A stretch of 64,000 nucleotides of DNA from JABCPE02 sp963530615 (GCA_963530615.1 CAUSDX010000002.1:62001-126000); one strand, 5' to 3'. Positions 8,704-17,729 are shown, counted from the stretch's first letter. The notes: a model not told the origin generated them from the letters alone. Numbers and translations are program-made.

Positions 8704-8731
8704 CATTTCCCTAAAAAGGAAATGTTTTTTT
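8704..8731. terminator. bidirectional intrinsic terminator
   Basis: CATTTCC (8704-8710) pairs with GGAAATG (8718-8724), followed by T7 on + and a T-rich run on -. It separates convergent argS and the S1/P1 nuclease gene. Confidence 0.85.
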
Positions 8732-8734
8732 ATG

Positions 8735-9541
8735 TTATCCTAATATTTCATTAAGTATTTTAGCAAGTCTCAGACCTCCATAAAGTAATTGTTGCTCTAA
8801 TATAGGATTATATTTATATTGATAAGCATAGCTATAATTTTTCCCATTTTCTATATCGGCATAAAGTTTATTAACAATTTTATGGCTATCATAAAACCAG
8901 TCTTCTAAGCTACCGCTTTGTATCTGTTTGATTTCTTTTTTTGATTTTACATCAAGGATACGAGCGAATTCTGTATAACTATAATTGGTGGCATCAATGA
9001 GTTTGCTATCCCATAAAGAGTGTAAATTGGTTGGTTTCCCAAAGAATTGGATTTTAATCAGATTACCGCCTAAATCTTCGGCTCTTCCTGTATGCATAGG
9101 TTGAGCCATATCTCCCATAAGATGAACGAGAAATCTTAAATAAATTTCTTTGTCTTTTGGAGAGGTATTTTGGTCTCTAATCTTTTTACTTAAATTTTTA
9201 ATCTCGGTGTAGATATTAGTTTTTTTTTGCTCCTTTAAGGCTTTTGAAAAGGATATTGCATCATTTTGCGGAGAAATATTGATATAGTGCCACACTTCGG
9301 TATGTTTCCAAATAGCTGTTGTATCACTTTTGATTTCGTCTGGCCAATTTGCCCAATAAGCTAATTTCTGGTTCCCGATAAGTTTTTTAAGATTTCTTTT
9401 AGCTCTTGGTGATAAATGCTTCTCTGCAATTTCCGCTACGATGCGGTGTCCTGTTGTCCCCCAAGCATAAGTTTGATTAAGACTTCCTAAAAGGAAAGAT
9501 ATTATCAATAATATTTTGGTATAAAAATGATAAACTTTCAT
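8735..9541 (-). CDS. S1/P1-family zinc nuclease, secreted
   Basis: 268 aa. Signal peptide (residues 1-26, ending QTYA), so the mature protein starts with Trp, which in this family is the first zinc ligand. The remaining trinuclear-zinc ligands are recognisable: GTTGHR, the WPDEIK Asp, the WHYIN His, VHLMGDMAQPMH and the later His/Asp of RAEDLGGN. Such enzymes degrade single-stranded DNA/RNA and 3'-nucleotides in the periplasm or outside the cell, probably for nucleotide or phosphate scavenging. It follows the gene at 11235-9577 after 35 bp and may share its transcript. Confidence 0.9.
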   Translation of the reverse strand: MKVYHFYTKILLIISFLLGSLNQTYAWGTTGHRIVAEIAEKHLSPRAKRNLKKLIGNQKLAYWANWPDEIKSDTTAIWKHTEVWHYINISPQNDAISFSKALKEQKKTNIYTEIKNLSKKIRDQNTSPKDKEIYLRFLVHLMGDMAQPMHTGRAEDLGGNLIKIQFFGKPTNLHSLWDSKLIDATNYSYTEFARILDVKSKKEIKQIQSGSLEDWFYDSHKIVNKLYADIENGKNYSYAYQYKYNPILEQQLLYGGLRLAKILNEILG

Positions 9542-9576
9542 TTTGAATATTTTTTGTTAATTTTTAAAATCGCTTT

Positions 9577-11235
9577 TTATTTTAAAATTTTTTCTAAAAT
9601 TCTCAAAGTAATCAGATAAGTTGGTTTTACTCCTGTAAGTCCTAATCCGCCAGATGATAATGTGCTACCAGTCTCTAACGGATTGTCAGAAGCGTAATAA
9701 GCGTAGCAAAGGAATAAGTCCTCATTGATATGATGTCTTATTTTAGAGGCTACTTGAATGGCTTTTTGGTAGTGAGCTCCTTCCATTTCCAGGCCGATGG
9801 ACTTCCAAGAAGTATTCATGAAGTAGGATAAAATATCTTTATTTTGCAAAGAAGTCCCCAAAACGGTTACCATACTTCCTTCAAAAGCTTTTAGTTCATT
9901 GTCTTGGAAATCCTCTAATTTTAAAGCGTTTTCAAAAGGATAGTTATCTGCTGTTCCTTCAAAAATATGAGATGTAGGAATCATAATATCTCCTTTTTCT
10001 CCTGTCAAAATGCCGGCCTTTCCCATGATGGAGATAGATTTCACATTGAGTTTGCATTCTTCTCCATTTACCTCAAATGGGCGTAGGAGTTCGTCCATGA
10101 TTTCAAAAGCCTGCTCTCCAAAAGCATAGTCAAAAACGATTAGAATATCTTCCCCAGAAAAATTAGACTTGCTGAAAGGAGTGTTTTTTAAGCTAACTTT
10201 TTTTAAATCAATGATTTGTACATCAATGTTGCAACCACTTTCGTCTTTGATGTAAATCATTCCTTGAGATAGAGCGTGTTCTAAAATCCTATCTTGAAGG
10301 TTTTTATTATTGCTTATTTCTTCATAAAGGCTATAATCAGTTTCTGTCTTGCAAGGTCTTTTTAAGGCATCATTGGCGAAAAGCATATTTTTCACCGAAT
10401 GCATATTGGCACTGATGATGTTCATCGGTCTTTGGTAGAGATTTTCTTTTACTAAAACTTCTTTCAGTTTATTAGCCCATTTCTCTCCGAATAGGTGATG
10501 TCCTACACGCTCTTGTAAGATGGAAGAAAAATGAATTTCTCTTTCTCTTTCTCCTTTTTTGTCATTGAAGCTTACTTGCCCCAAATGATAAATGATTTTG
10601 AATAATCTATCAGGATTTTCATCACTTCCGAATTTCTGATAAGCCGCAAGTGTCTCATCAAAAGATCTTCCTAAAAGAGCAGAAAGATGGATAATTGCCG
10701 TTTCTTTTTCTTTTCGGGTGAATTTTTTTTCTCCTTTGGCAACATCTTCTATAATGTTCCAAATTCTCTTTGAGCGAAGCTCTTTCATGTCAAAACCTAT
10801 TTCTCGGATTTTATCAGCCTCTATGTAAAGGAAAGTTAAGTGAGTGAGAATGTCATAAATTTCTGAACGCCCTAAAAGTACTTCAATATTCATTTGGTGT
10901 TGGTCTATTCTATAGCAATTTCTTCTCCGTTTTTTGGGTACTATCGGAGTGAAACTTGCTTTGTGAAAACCTTCATCAGAAGTAAGATGAATGAAGGCAC
11001 ATTCTTCTATCCCTTCTGGTAGTCTGTCTAAAACATATAACAATCCGTCCAATTCTATTTTGTTAGGATTATTCATTGTTCCATAAATTTCAGGATTTAT
11101 GGTGGATAGTAGACTTCTAATGTTTTCGCCTGAAACTCCTCCTGGCTTGAAATAGCCTCTATAAAAAAGATGACGCATAGAAACATAAATTTTTTCTATG
11201 GCTTCTGTGGTTAATCTTGCTCTTGAATTTGTCAT
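9577..11235 (-). CDS. uncharacterised Bacteroidota protein (DUF6909-like) with nucleoside-phosphorylase-like C-terminus
   Basis: 552 aa, soluble, no signal peptide or membrane segment. I recognise it only as a conserved Bacteroidota hypothetical (I believe DUF6909). The C-terminal part (about 320-552) looks like a nucleoside phosphorylase/AMP nucleosidase fold: EDILIVFDYAFGEQAFEIMD, then PTSHIFEGTADNYPF, and KSIGLEMEGAHYQKA, which resembles the E-M-E substrate loop of that superfamily. The N-terminal 300 residues are helical with the basic stretch PKKRRRNC. A role in purine nucleotide salvage is inference. Downstream is an S1/P1 nuclease; joint nucleotide scavenging is conceivable but unproven. 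Confidence 0.6.
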   Translation of the reverse strand: MTNSRARLTTEAIEKIYVSMRHLFYRGYFKPGGVSGENIRSLLSTINPEIYGTMNNPNKIELDGLLYVLDRLPEGIEECAFIHLTSDEGFHKASFTPIVPKKRRRNCYRIDQHQMNIEVLLGRSEIYDILTHLTFLYIEADKIREIGFDMKELRSKRIWNIIEDVAKGEKKFTRKEKETAIIHLSALLGRSFDETLAAYQKFGSDENPDRLFKIIYHLGQVSFNDKKGEREREIHFSSILQERVGHHLFGEKWANKLKEVLVKENLYQRPMNIISANMHSVKNMLFANDALKRPCKTETDYSLYEEISNNKNLQDRILEHALSQGMIYIKDESGCNIDVQIIDLKKVSLKNTPFSKSNFSGEDILIVFDYAFGEQAFEIMDELLRPFEVNGEECKLNVKSISIMGKAGILTGEKGDIMIPTSHIFEGTADNYPFENALKLEDFQDNELKAFEGSMVTVLGTSLQNKDILSYFMNTSWKSIGLEMEGAHYQKAIQVASKIRHHINEDLFLCYAYYASDNPLETGSTLSSGGLGLTGVKPTYLITLRILEKILK

Positions 11236-11261
11236 ATCTAGAAATATAATTGATTATATGA

Positions 11262-11302
11262 GAGTGATGTGCGAAAAAGTATCTGCATAAAGTTCATCAC
11301 TC
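11262..11302 (-). promoter_or_regulatory. inverted repeat in leader of the 552-aa gene
   Basis: GAGTGATG (11262-11269) and CATCACTC (11295-11302) are perfect 8-bp inverted arms 25 bp apart. They lie between the predicted -7 box (11322-11329) and the start codon (11235), so they could form a 5'-UTR hairpin or be an operator. Confidence 0.45.
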
Positions 11303-11321
11303 AGAAAAATGTTAAATTCTA

Positions 11322-11329
11322 CAAATTTA
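11322..11329 (-). promoter_or_regulatory. -7 box upstream of the 552-aa gene
   Basis: Minus strand reads TAAATTTG (TAnnTTTG type), 87 bp upstream of the start codon, giving a leader of about 80 nt. Confidence 0.5.
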
Positions 11330-11437
11330 ATAAAAATATTTTTAATGTTCATTTTATGATAAAAAGATGAAGATTTTTTACTATCAAGTTTCTTTTTTAT
11401 ATTTTTGCTTAAAGTTTTTTAATTCAAAAATTAACAA

Positions 11438-12298
11438 ATGAAAGGAATAATACTTGCAGGTGGGTCTGGTACAAGGCTTTACCCGTTGACTATTGCAGTT
11501 TCTAAACAGTTAATGCCTGTCTATGATAAACCTATGATTTATTATCCTATTTCAACGCTTTTATTAGCAGGGATAAGAGAAATTTTAATTATTACCACTC
11601 CTCATGATAGCGAAGCTTTTCAGAGGCTTTTAGGTGATGGTTCACAGATTGGTTGTAAATTTGAATATAAAGTGCAACCTTCTCCTGATGGATTGGCTCA
11701 GGCCTTTATTTTGGGTGAAGAATTTATAGGAAATGATTCGGTGGCATTAGTTTTAGGAGATAATATTTTTTATGGGACAGGGCTTCCGGCATTGTTGGAG
11801 AGTAAGACACAAGTAAAAGGAGGGTGTGTTTTTGCGTATCAAGTATCTGACCCAGAACGCTATGGCGTGGTGGAATTTGATGCCGACCAAAAAGCGATTT
11901 CCATAGAAGAAAAACCATTGCAACCGAAATCTAATTATGCGGTGCCAGGATTGTATTTTTATGATAACTCTGTAGTGGAGTATGCTAAAAGTTTGAAGCC
12001 ATCGGTAAGAGGAGAATTAGAAATTACGGATATTAATAAAATCTACCTTGAAAAAGGAGAATTGGAAGTAGGAGTGATGAGTAGGGGAACGGCATGGCTG
12101 GATACAGGAACTTTTGATTCTCTGCATGAAGCATCAGAATTTGTGAAGGTTTTAGAGAAAAGACAAGGGTTTAAGATTTCTTGTATTGAAGAAATTGCTT
12201 ATAAAAAAGGATTTATCAATGAAGAGCAGTTGAGCGAATCGGCTAAAAAATATGGGAAAAGTGGCTATGGAAATTATCTAAAATCATTGATAAAGTAG
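11438..12298 (+). CDS. rfbA: glucose-1-phosphate thymidylyltransferase
   Basis: 286 aa, standard RmlA length. N-terminal nucleotide-binding signature GIILAGGSGTRLYPLT, then SKQLMPVYDKPMIYYP, the metal-binding LVLGDNIFYG, EEKPLQPKSNYAVPGLYFYD, and DTGTFDSLHEAS. It makes dTDP-glucose from glucose-1-phosphate and dTTP, the first step of dTDP-L-rhamnose and related sugars. rfbB lies on the opposite strand nearby (14411-13329); rfbC and rfbD are not in this window. A TATTTTTG-like -7 box is at 11400-11407. Its 3' end overlaps the convergent menE-like gene by 15 bp. Confidence 0.95.
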   Translation: MKGIILAGGSGTRLYPLTIAVSKQLMPVYDKPMIYYPISTLLLAGIREILIITTPHDSEAFQRLLGDGSQIGCKFEYKVQPSPDGLAQAFILGEEFIGNDSVALVLGDNIFYGTGLPALLESKTQVKGGCVFAYQVSDPERYGVVEFDADQKAISIEEKPLQPKSNYAVPGLYFYDNSVVEYAKSLKPSVRGELEITDINKIYLEKGELEVGVMSRGTAWLDTGTFDSLHEASEFVKVLEKRQGFKISCIEEIAYKKGFINEEQLSESAKKYGKSGYGNYLKSLIK

Positions 12299-13297
12299 AT
12301 TTTTAAGTCCCAAGCGATCAATCTTATTATTTGGTGTTCTTGGGATTTTTTCTATAAAAATAATCTCTTTAGGTTTTAAATATTTTTTCTCAAAAGGAAG
12401 CTGTAAAATATGAGATTTTAAATTTAAATCTTCTTTTCCTTCAAGTACTAAAACTAATTTTTCTCCTAAATTTATATCAGGAATTCCTATGAATACTAAT
12501 TCATTTGGGATGAATTTTTTAATCCAATCTTCTAAATTTTCTGGTGATATTTTTATACCTCCAGAATTGATAATATTATCAATTCTTCCTAAAAAATTAA
12601 ATTCTCTTTTATTTTTTAATTTTATCAAATCGTTGGTTATTAGTATTTTGTCGTTTAATAGAGGAGCGTTGATTACCAAGCAACCTCGCTGGTCTTGAGA
12701 AATTTTTATTCCGTCTAAAACTCTGAAATATTCTTCCCTTTTGGGTGAAATAGATTTTAATGCAATGTGGGAAAGAGTTTCACTCATTCCATAAGTTTCA
12801 TAGATTTTTGTTCGTGGATTTTTCTGTATTAATTGCTGTTTTAAACTTTCGGAAATACTTGCTCCGCCAATAATGAGTTTTTTTATACAATGAATTTTGT
12901 CTAATGAATTCTGAACTTGTAACGGAGTCATAGCACAAAAGTCAATTTCTTTGGTTATGTTTTCTAATGGGAACAAAGAGGGAGTTTGGATAAGCAATTT
13001 CATTCGTCGTTCAATAGCTCTTACTAGTATCATTTTTCCCGAAATATATTCTGTAGGTAGACATAATAATGCTGTATTTCCTTCCTTTAATCCTAAGAAA
13101 TCGCAAGTCATCTTTGCTGAATTTAGCATTTTGTCTTTTTCTACATCCAATATCTTTGGTGTTCCCGTAGAGCCAGAAGTTTGTAATTTCATGAATTTAG
13201 AGTCAGAAAACCAATTCTTAAGAAATAGAACAATGAATTCAGGTAATTTTTCTTCAAATTGAAGTAAGGTGTCTGAAGAGGAAAAATCTAAAATCAT
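12284..13297 (-). CDS. menE: o-succinylbenzoate--CoA ligase-like AMP-binding enzyme (MenE)
   Basis: 337 aa, short for the acyl-adenylate family but typical of Bacteroidota MenE. Motifs: P-loop TSGSTGTPKILDVEK, YGMSETLSHIALK, GRIDNIINSGGIKISPENLE, and the C-terminal catalytic lysine region PRTPNNKIDR. MenE activates o-succinylbenzoate in menaquinone synthesis. No other men gene is nearby; it sits between rfbA and rfbB. Family is certain; substrate is inferred from length and family. Confidence 0.8.
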   Translation of the reverse strand: MILDFSSSDTLLQFEEKLPEFIVLFLKNWFSDSKFMKLQTSGSTGTPKILDVEKDKMLNSAKMTCDFLGLKEGNTALLCLPTEYISGKMILVRAIERRMKLLIQTPSLFPLENITKEIDFCAMTPLQVQNSLDKIHCIKKLIIGGASISESLKQQLIQKNPRTKIYETYGMSETLSHIALKSISPKREEYFRVLDGIKISQDQRGCLVINAPLLNDKILITNDLIKLKNKREFNFLGRIDNIINSGGIKISPENLEDWIKKFIPNELVFIGIPDINLGEKLVLVLEGKEDLNLKSHILQLPFEKKYLKPKEIIFIEKIPRTPNNKIDRLGLKNLLYQ

Positions 13298-13328
13298 TTT
13301 ATGCTAAATTCAGCAAGGATAAATATTA

Positions 13329-14411
13329 TTATTGGTGATATTGTTTTTCGTAATATTTTTGATAGTCTCCGTTTGTGACATTTTCTAGCCATTCTTGATT
13401 TTCTAAGAACCAATCAATGGTTTGAGAGAGCCCTTCCTCAAAGGTTACCGAAGGCTTCCAACCTAAATCTCTACTCAGTTTAGAGGCATCTATGGCGTAT
13501 CGTTTGTCATGTCCTGGTCTATCTTTCACAAAAGTGATGAGTTTTTCTGAGTATCCTTTTGGTCGACCTAGTTTAGTATCCATTTGCTTAATTAATTCTT
13601 TAATTAAATCAATATTTTGCCACTCATTCCAGCCACCGATATTGTAGGTTTCTCCTGTCTTTGCTTCATGGAATATTTGGAAAATAGCTTTAGCATGGTC
13701 AATTACGAATAGCCAATCACGAGTATATTTACCATCGCCATAAATGGGAAGTTGTTTTTCGTTGATAATATTAGAGATACAAAGCGGAATTAACTTCTCC
13801 GGGAAATGATTTGGTCCATAGTTATTTGAGCAATTAGAAACAATATAAGGGAGTCCATAAGTGTTTCCATAAGCTCTTACTAAATGGTCGCTAGCAGCTT
13901 TACTTGCTGAATATGGAGATTTTGGGTCATAAGGTGTTTCCTCAGTGAAAAATCCAGTCTTTTCTAAAGCACCATACACTTCATCCGTAGAAACATGGTA
14001 GAAAAGATTTTTTCTCAGTTCGTTAGGAAATCTTCCATGCGTGTGCTCTGGATTTAGTGTCCAAAATTCTTTACAAAGATTAAGCAAATTAGCAGTCCCA
14101 ATCACATTGGTGTTTATGAAAGCATTTGGGTCTGTGATACTTCTATCCACATGGCTTTCTGCTGCGAGGTGTATCACTGCATCTGGATCATGTTTCTCAA
14201 AAACTTTTCTAAGTTCTTCGGGTTTGGTAATGTCTGCTTTTTCAAAGATATAATTAGGCTCATTTTCAATATCTTTCAAATTTTCAAGATTACCTGCATA
14301 AGTAAGAGCATCAAGGTTGATGATTTTCGTTTGTGGAAGATTTTTCACGAATTCACGAACAACATGAGAACCAATAAACCCTGCTCCGCCTGTTATGATG
14401 ATTGATTTCAT
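13329..14411 (-). CDS. rfbB: dTDP-glucose 4,6-dehydratase
   Basis: 360 aa extended SDR. N-terminal NAD motif TGGAGFIGSHV, the AAESHVDRSI signature, the active-site segment STDEVYGAL, YxxxK as YSASKAASD, and NCSNNYGPNHFPEKLIPL. Converts dTDP-glucose to dTDP-4-keto-6-deoxyglucose, the step after RfbA. It is 8 bp downstream of ugd on the same strand, so the two form a sugar-nucleotide operon with the menE-like gene 31 bp behind. Confidence 0.96.
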   Translation of the reverse strand: MKSIIITGGAGFIGSHVVREFVKNLPQTKIINLDALTYAGNLENLKDIENEPNYIFEKADITKPEELRKVFEKHDPDAVIHLAAESHVDRSITDPNAFINTNVIGTANLLNLCKEFWTLNPEHTHGRFPNELRKNLFYHVSTDEVYGALEKTGFFTEETPYDPKSPYSASKAASDHLVRAYGNTYGLPYIVSNCSNNYGPNHFPEKLIPLCISNIINEKQLPIYGDGKYTRDWLFVIDHAKAIFQIFHEAKTGETYNIGGWNEWQNIDLIKELIKQMDTKLGRPKGYSEKLITFVKDRPGHDKRYAIDASKLSRDLGWKPSVTFEEGLSQTIDWFLENQEWLENVTNGDYQKYYEKQYHQ

Positions 14412-14419
14412 ATCCTAAT

Positions 14420-15730
14420 TTATTTTATGATTTTTCTACCGATTGATTTATAATAAAATCCTGTATTTTCTATTTGATCCAAGGAGAACATATTTCTACC
14501 ATCGAAAATGGCTTTATTTTTCATTTTTTGAGCTAATAAATCAAAGTTAGGATTTTTGAATTCACTCCATTCTGTCGCGATGAGTAGGCAGTCGGCATTT
14601 TCTACACAAGAATACATGTCTTTGGAGTATTCTATTTGGTTTCCGAAAATTCTTTTAACATTTTCTTCGGCGATGGCATCATAAGCCGTTATTTTTGCTC
14701 CTTTTTCTAAAAGAAGAGCAATATTGTCCAAAGAAGAGGACTCTCTGATGTCGTCGGTATTGGCTTTAAAGGCTAATCCCCAAATTGCAATTTTTTTATC
14801 TTTTAAGTTGCCACCAAAATATTTTTCAATTTCAGAAATGAGGATTACTTTTTGAGATTTATTTACTTCTTCAGTGGCGTTAAGAATTTGGAAATTAAAA
14901 TCCTCTTCTTTTCCTGACTTGATGAGGGCTTTCACATCTTTGGGAAAACAGCTTCCTCCATAGCCTATTCCTGGGAAAAGGAAACGATGCCCGATTCTGT
15001 CATCACTTCCCATACCGAGCCTTACTTTATCCACATCAGCACCTACTTTTTCGCAGTAGTTTGCGATTTCGTTCATGAAAGTGATTTTAACAGCAAGGAA
15101 CGAATTGGCGGCATATTTAGTCAATTCGGAAGACTTTTCATCCATAAAAATGATAGGAACCCCCGTGTTTGTGAATGGTTGATATATTTTTGACATAATG
15201 TCTTTCGCTTTATCAGAACTGGAACCTACAATGATTCTTGCAGGGTTCATAGAATCTTCTACAGCGAAACCCTCTCGGAGAAATTCTGGATTAGAGACTA
15301 CATCAAAGGGGATATTTGTTTTTGCAGATATAGTTATTCTTACTTTATCGGCAGTTCCTACAGGAACAGTAGATTTATTAACTATAACTTTATAATCGGT
15401 CATTAATTCACCGATTTGATTAGCAACACCAATTACATAGGAAAGGTCTGCACTACCGTCTTCATCAGGTGGGGTAGGTAGTGCGAGGTAGATAATTTTA
15501 CATTGGTCTAACGCTTCTTTCAGTTGAGTGGTAAAAAACAATCTATTCGCATTGATATTTCTATGGAAGACCTCTTCTAATCCTGGTTCATAGATAGGTA
15601 CGATTCCATTTTTCATGTTTTCTACTTTTGTTTCGTCAATGTCTACGCAATAAACGGTATTCCCCAATTCGGCAAGGGTAGTTCCTGTAACGAGACCTAC
15701 ATATCCAGTTCCTACAATGGCAATATTCAT
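14420..15730 (-). CDS. ugd: UDP-glucose 6-dehydrogenase
   Basis: 436 aa. NAD-binding GTGYVGLVTGTTLAELG at the N-terminus, STVPVGTAD, NPEFLREGFAVEDSMNPARI, and the catalytic cysteine in GIGYGGSCFPKDVKAL; C-terminal UDP-binding domain with GLAFKANTDDIRESSS. Oxidises UDP-glucose to UDP-glucuronate, a precursor for acidic polysaccharides and a substrate for the epimerase family member at 31705. First gene of the ugd-rfbB operon, with a TACCTTTG -7 box upstream. Confidence 0.95.
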   Translation of the reverse strand: MNIAIVGTGYVGLVTGTTLAELGNTVYCVDIDETKVENMKNGIVPIYEPGLEEVFHRNINANRLFFTTQLKEALDQCKIIYLALPTPPDEDGSADLSYVIGVANQIGELMTDYKVIVNKSTVPVGTADKVRITISAKTNIPFDVVSNPEFLREGFAVEDSMNPARIIVGSSSDKAKDIMSKIYQPFTNTGVPIIFMDEKSSELTKYAANSFLAVKITFMNEIANYCEKVGADVDKVRLGMGSDDRIGHRFLFPGIGYGGSCFPKDVKALIKSGKEEDFNFQILNATEEVNKSQKVILISEIEKYFGGNLKDKKIAIWGLAFKANTDDIRESSSLDNIALLLEKGAKITAYDAIAEENVKRIFGNQIEYSKDMYSCVENADCLLIATEWSEFKNPNFDLLAQKMKNKAIFDGRNMFSLDQIENTGFYYKSIGRKIIK

Positions 15731-15753
15731 AATTAATGTGTTTTATTAAAATG

Positions 15754-15761
15754 CAAAGGTA
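15754..15761 (-). promoter_or_regulatory. -7 box of ugd promoter
   Basis: Minus strand reads TACCTTTG (TAnnTTTG), 23 bp upstream of the ugd start. The -33 region lacks a clear TTG. Confidence 0.55.
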
Positions 15762-15802
15762 GTTTTTTATATATAAAAAAATGTATTCTTTGACTTAATT
15801 TG

Positions 15803-15830
15803 TTGTAATTTAATATTTTTCTTATCTTTG
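15803..15830 (+). promoter_or_regulatory. promoter of rimP-nusA-infB
   Basis: TTG at 15803-15805, 17-bp spacer, TATCTTTG at 15823-15830: an excellent match to the Bacteroidota sigma-A pattern. Transcription should start at about 15837, giving a leader of about 70 nt. Confidence 0.8.
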
Positions 15831-15850
15831 CAGAAATATTTAACGGAAAA

Positions 15851-15881
15851 ATGTAGGGGCTTCGGAGGAAAGCCTTTTTTT
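15851..15881 (+). promoter_or_regulatory. rimP leader: terminator-like hairpin and start-stop codon pair
   Basis: In the leader, GGCTT (15858-15862) pairs with AAGCC (15870-15874) and is followed by seven T (15875-15881), the shape of a weak intrinsic terminator ahead of rimP. Directly before it is ATGTAG (15851-15856), a start codon followed at once by a stop. This could be an attenuator; NusA, encoded downstream, acts on such pauses in other bacteria. Confidence 0.45.
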
Positions 15882-15906
15882 GTAGGGGGTAAAAATAGAG
15901 AAGTTT

Positions 15907-16377
15907 ATGGAGTTTAGAACTAAGGTAGAGTATTTGATTCGAGATTTTTTACAGACGAGAGAGGATTTATATCTTGTTGATTTGAAAATTTCTGAGGGAA
16001 ATGATATAGTGGTGATTTTAGATGGAGATAAGTCTCTTTCTTTGCAGGATTGTTTAGATGCAAGTAGAGTGATAGAATTTAATTTGGATAGAGAGGCTGT
16101 TGATTTTTCTTTACAGGTGATGAGTCCTGGATTGAGTGAGCCTTTATTACTTCCAAGGCAATATAGGAGGAATATTGGAAGGGATTTGGAGATAATTTTA
16201 GAAAATGATGAAAAGATTGTGGGAGAACTTATTAAAGCCGATGAAGAAAAAATAGGATTACTGCTTAGATATAGGAGGCCTAAATTAATAGGGAAAGGAA
16301 AAGAAGATGTGGAGGAAGAAAGAGAAATTCCATATGTAGAAATAAAAAAAGCATTAGTGATAATAAAATTTAAGTAG
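15907..16377 (+). CDS. rimP: ribosome maturation factor RimP
   Basis: 156 aa. Two-domain RimP: the N-terminal alpha/beta domain with LQVMSPGLSEPLLLPRQYRR (the SPGLxRPL signature) and a C-terminal SH3-like domain. Helps 30S subunit maturation. First gene of the conserved rimP-nusA-infB operon; 33 bp precede nusA. Confidence 0.93.
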   Translation: MEFRTKVEYLIRDFLQTREDLYLVDLKISEGNDIVVILDGDKSLSLQDCLDASRVIEFNLDREAVDFSLQVMSPGLSEPLLLPRQYRRNIGRDLEIILENDEKIVGELIKADEEKIGLLLRYRRPKLIGKGKEDVEEEREIPYVEIKKALVIIKFK

Positions 16378-16410
16378 TATATACTTTTACATAAATAATG
16401 ATAGAAGAGC

Positions 16411-17646
16411 ATGAATAATTTAGCGTTGATAGAGTCCTTTGGGGATTTTAAGGATGAGAAGGGAATTAGCAAGATAGATTTAATGGCGATTATAGAAGAT
16501 TCGCTAAAAACTTTGTTGAAAAAAAGATATGATTCTGATGACCATTTTGATGTGGTAGTGAATCCTGATAAAGGTGATTTTCAGATTTTTTTGAATAAAA
16601 AAATTGTAGAAGATGAAATGTCTGAAGACGATGATTTAGAGATTGAAATTTCTGAAGCGAAGAAAATAGACCCTACTTTTGAAGTAGGAGAGGAGTTTAC
16701 TCAAGAAATACCTTTGAGTCAATTAGGAAGAAGAAATATTTTGACATTGAAGCAAATTTTGGCAACGAAATTACAAGAGTATAATAATGCGGTGCTTTAT
16801 GAGAGATTTAGAGATAGAATAGGTGAAATTGTTGTAGGTGAGGTGCATCATATCCGTAATAAGCATATTATTGTTTTAGATGATGAAGGAAATGAATTTA
16901 TTTTGCCTAAAGAAAATCAAATTCCAGGAGATTTTTTCAAAAAAGGAGAAAATATAAGATCGGTGATAGAATCCGTAAATTTTAAAGGTTCTAAACCACA
17001 GATTATGATTTCAAGGGTATCACCTAAATTCTTAGAGAAGTTATTAGAATTAGAAATTCCAGAAATTCAGGAAGGAGTAATTATTTTGAAAAAAGCAGTG
17101 AGGATTCCGGGGGAAAAAGCAAAAGTAGCAGTAGATGCTTATGATGAAAGAATAGATCCAGTGGGAGCATGTGTAGGAGTAGGAGGATCTAGAATTCATG
17201 GGATTGTAAGAGAGTTGAGAAATGAGAATATAGATGTTATTCAATGGTCTAAAAATCCTGAAATAATGGTAAAAAGAGCTTTGGGTAATGTAGAAATTAA
17301 TAAAGTAGAAATAAATGAGGAGGAGGAATATGCGTTGGTTTATACTCCATTAGAAGAAATTTCAAAAGTTATAGGGAAACAGGGGCAAAATATTAGATTA
17401 GCGTCTTCGCTCACAGGCTATAGCATAGATGTGTATAGAGAGAAACAAGAGGGAGATGATGTGGAATTGTCTGAATTTGCTGATGAAATTGAAGAATGGA
17501 TTATCGATGAGTTCAAAAAAATAGGCTTGGATACCGCAAGAAGTATTTTAGATAAAGATACCGATGCATTATTAGGTTTGGTGGACTTAGAAGAAGAAAC
17601 GATAGAAGAAGTTAAGCAAATTTTGAGAGAAGAATTAGAAAGCTAA
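16411..17646 (+). CDS. nusA: transcription termination/antitermination factor NusA
   Basis: 411 aa. N-terminal RNA-polymerase-binding domain (1-125), S1 domain (about 130-200, GEIVVGEVHHI...), KH1 (with DPVGACVGVGGSRI) and KH2 (EISKVIGKQGQNIRLAS). It lacks the long C-terminal acidic repeats of E. coli NusA, as is usual outside proteobacteria. Controls pausing, termination and antitermination; second gene of the operon. Confidence 0.96.
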   Translation: MNNLALIESFGDFKDEKGISKIDLMAIIEDSLKTLLKKRYDSDDHFDVVVNPDKGDFQIFLNKKIVEDEMSEDDDLEIEISEAKKIDPTFEVGEEFTQEIPLSQLGRRNILTLKQILATKLQEYNNAVLYERFRDRIGEIVVGEVHHIRNKHIIVLDDEGNEFILPKENQIPGDFFKKGENIRSVIESVNFKGSKPQIMISRVSPKFLEKLLELEIPEIQEGVIILKKAVRIPGEKAKVAVDAYDERIDPVGACVGVGGSRIHGIVRELRNENIDVIQWSKNPEIMVKRALGNVEINKVEINEEEEYALVYTPLEEISKVIGKQGQNIRLASSLTGYSIDVYREKQEGDDVELSEFADEIEEWIIDEFKKIGLDTARSILDKDTDALLGLVDLEEETIEEVKQILREELES

Positions 17647-17729
17647 TTGAATTTCTTTCAAAAAAGGTAATTAAAATAACTTAAAATATAAAAGTGAAAG
17701 GCCGTATTTGTGCCGAGTAAAATAAAAAT

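Noticed and set aside
15840..16472. 210-aa minus-strand ORF opposite rimP
   Set aside because: Antisense shadow of a conserved gene; Ser/Leu-rich low-complexity translation without domain.
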